Shown here: positions 63,723 through 64,000 of the stretch, piece after piece | How the letters are laid out: each line of letters begins with the position of its first letter | Numbering within the stretch: the first letter of the stretch is position 1 | Assembly (NCBI RefSeq): GCF_002575655.3 | Contig: NC_053036.3 | Span: 650,525,387-650,589,386 of the forward strand | Origin: Aegilops tauschii subsp. strangulata | Taxonomy: Eukaryota > Streptophyta > Magnoliopsida > Poales > Poaceae | DNA length: 64,000 nucleotides | Direction: 5' to 3' | The notes under the pieces: model-generated | Database searches by the model: none | The model's input: the letters and a program-made list of their open reading frames with translations, nothing else | Told to the model about the DNA's origin: nothing | Translations under genes and position numbers: made by a program

Positions 63723-64000
63723 GCCTAGAGGAGTCCGTCGTCGTCGACGTTGCCGTTCACCAGCAGCGCCTGCTCCGCCGCTGGCGCCTTCCTCAGCTTG
63801 GGGCAGTCCCTCTTGAAGTGGCCGCGCTCGCCACACTTGTAGCAGCGCCCGCGCCGGTTCTCGCCGCTGCTCGATCTTGTTGTCGTCGTCGTCCCGAGCA
63901 CCGCCGTGTCGACGCTCGCGCGCTGCCCACTGTGCCGCCGTCATGAGGAGCTGCTCACCCCCGCGCTCGCCGCCGTCTTGTCCACGGCGCCGAACCCGCT
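63723..64000 (-). pseudogene. Copia-type Gag, copy 3, frameshifted and cut by window end
   Basis: The C-terminal part of a third gag unit. Relative to copies 1 and 2, 8 bases are missing near 63874, between the acidic linker and the knuckle, so the frame changes before the zinc knuckle. The knuckle codons themselves are still present in another frame. The N-terminal half lies beyond the window. Confidence 0.8.

Larger units (their letters stand above)
59985..64000 (-). mobile_element. Tandem array of a gag-only LTR element (TR-GAG type)
   Basis: Three LTRs (59985-60611, 61530-62155, 63074-63704) alternate with three gag units, all on the minus strand, with a period of 1544-1549 bp. Each internal region is only primer site, gag, polypurine tract. 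No protease, integrase or RT is present. A single element would be LTR-gag-LTR (about 2.2 kb); shared LTRs show growth by unequal recombination. The right end is beyond the window. The left end interrupts a DUF295 relic. Confidence 0.85.

Overview
The window is nuclear DNA from a large, transposon-rich grass genome, almost certainly Triticeae (wheat, Aegilops or barley group). I base this on LTR sequences of the BARE/Angela copia type and the Sabrina/WHAM gypsy type, tRNA-Asp primer sites, Stowaway, Harbinger and CACTA pieces, plant LINEs, and one coiled-coil NLR disease-resistance gene. Family names come from memory of the terminal sequences, not from a search. There are no bacterial features.

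Layout. 1-3446: the 5' end of a minus-strand gypsy element inserted in the 3' end of a second LTR element. 3852-4701: an 850-bp foldback element with a 9-bp target duplication (Mutator-like). 4845-5067: a 223-bp hairpin next to a broken DUF247 gene (5067-5803). 6306-27472: a nested stack. A 5'-truncated LINE (15-bp target duplication) is split by a Sabrina-like gypsy element that has gag and protease but no RT or integrase (AGCGC duplication). That element carries a full-length but coding-dead Angela (CTATG duplication) and, in its 3' LTR, a solo Angela-type LTR (ATTTG duplication). 28808-31950: remains of a copia element, its reverse transcriptase split by a 948-bp hairpin-rich DNA element (8-bp duplication). 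32368-33736: a second DUF247 pseudogene, broken by a stop and by a tiny insertion. 36333-38959: long direct repeats around an F-box gene fragment, then a CCATGG-rich tandem repeat. 40612-43692: the one convincing intact host gene, a CC-NB-ARC-LRR gene on the minus strand with a likely 5'UTR intron and a duplicated 3' exon region. 44-53 kb: small repeats (SINE-like, CACTA end, Stowaway) and gene relics, including the C-terminus of a FAR1-related gene. 53279-58355: a tRNA-like SINE head split by a Harbinger MITE and by a LINE that itself contains another LINE in the same orientation; the inner insertion creates a 577-codon chimeric frame. 59065-59984: out-of-order DUF295 fragments. 59985-64000: a tandem LTR-gag-LTR-gag-LTR-gag array of a small copia-like element with gag only (TR-GAG type). 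Two gag copies are open and the third is frameshifted; the array runs off the window.

Host genes appear to contribute little beyond the NLR. Nearly all other coding sequence is transposon-derived or broken. The observations I rate highest are the TR-GAG array, the hairpin-rich 948-bp element, and the precisely reconstructable nested insertions.
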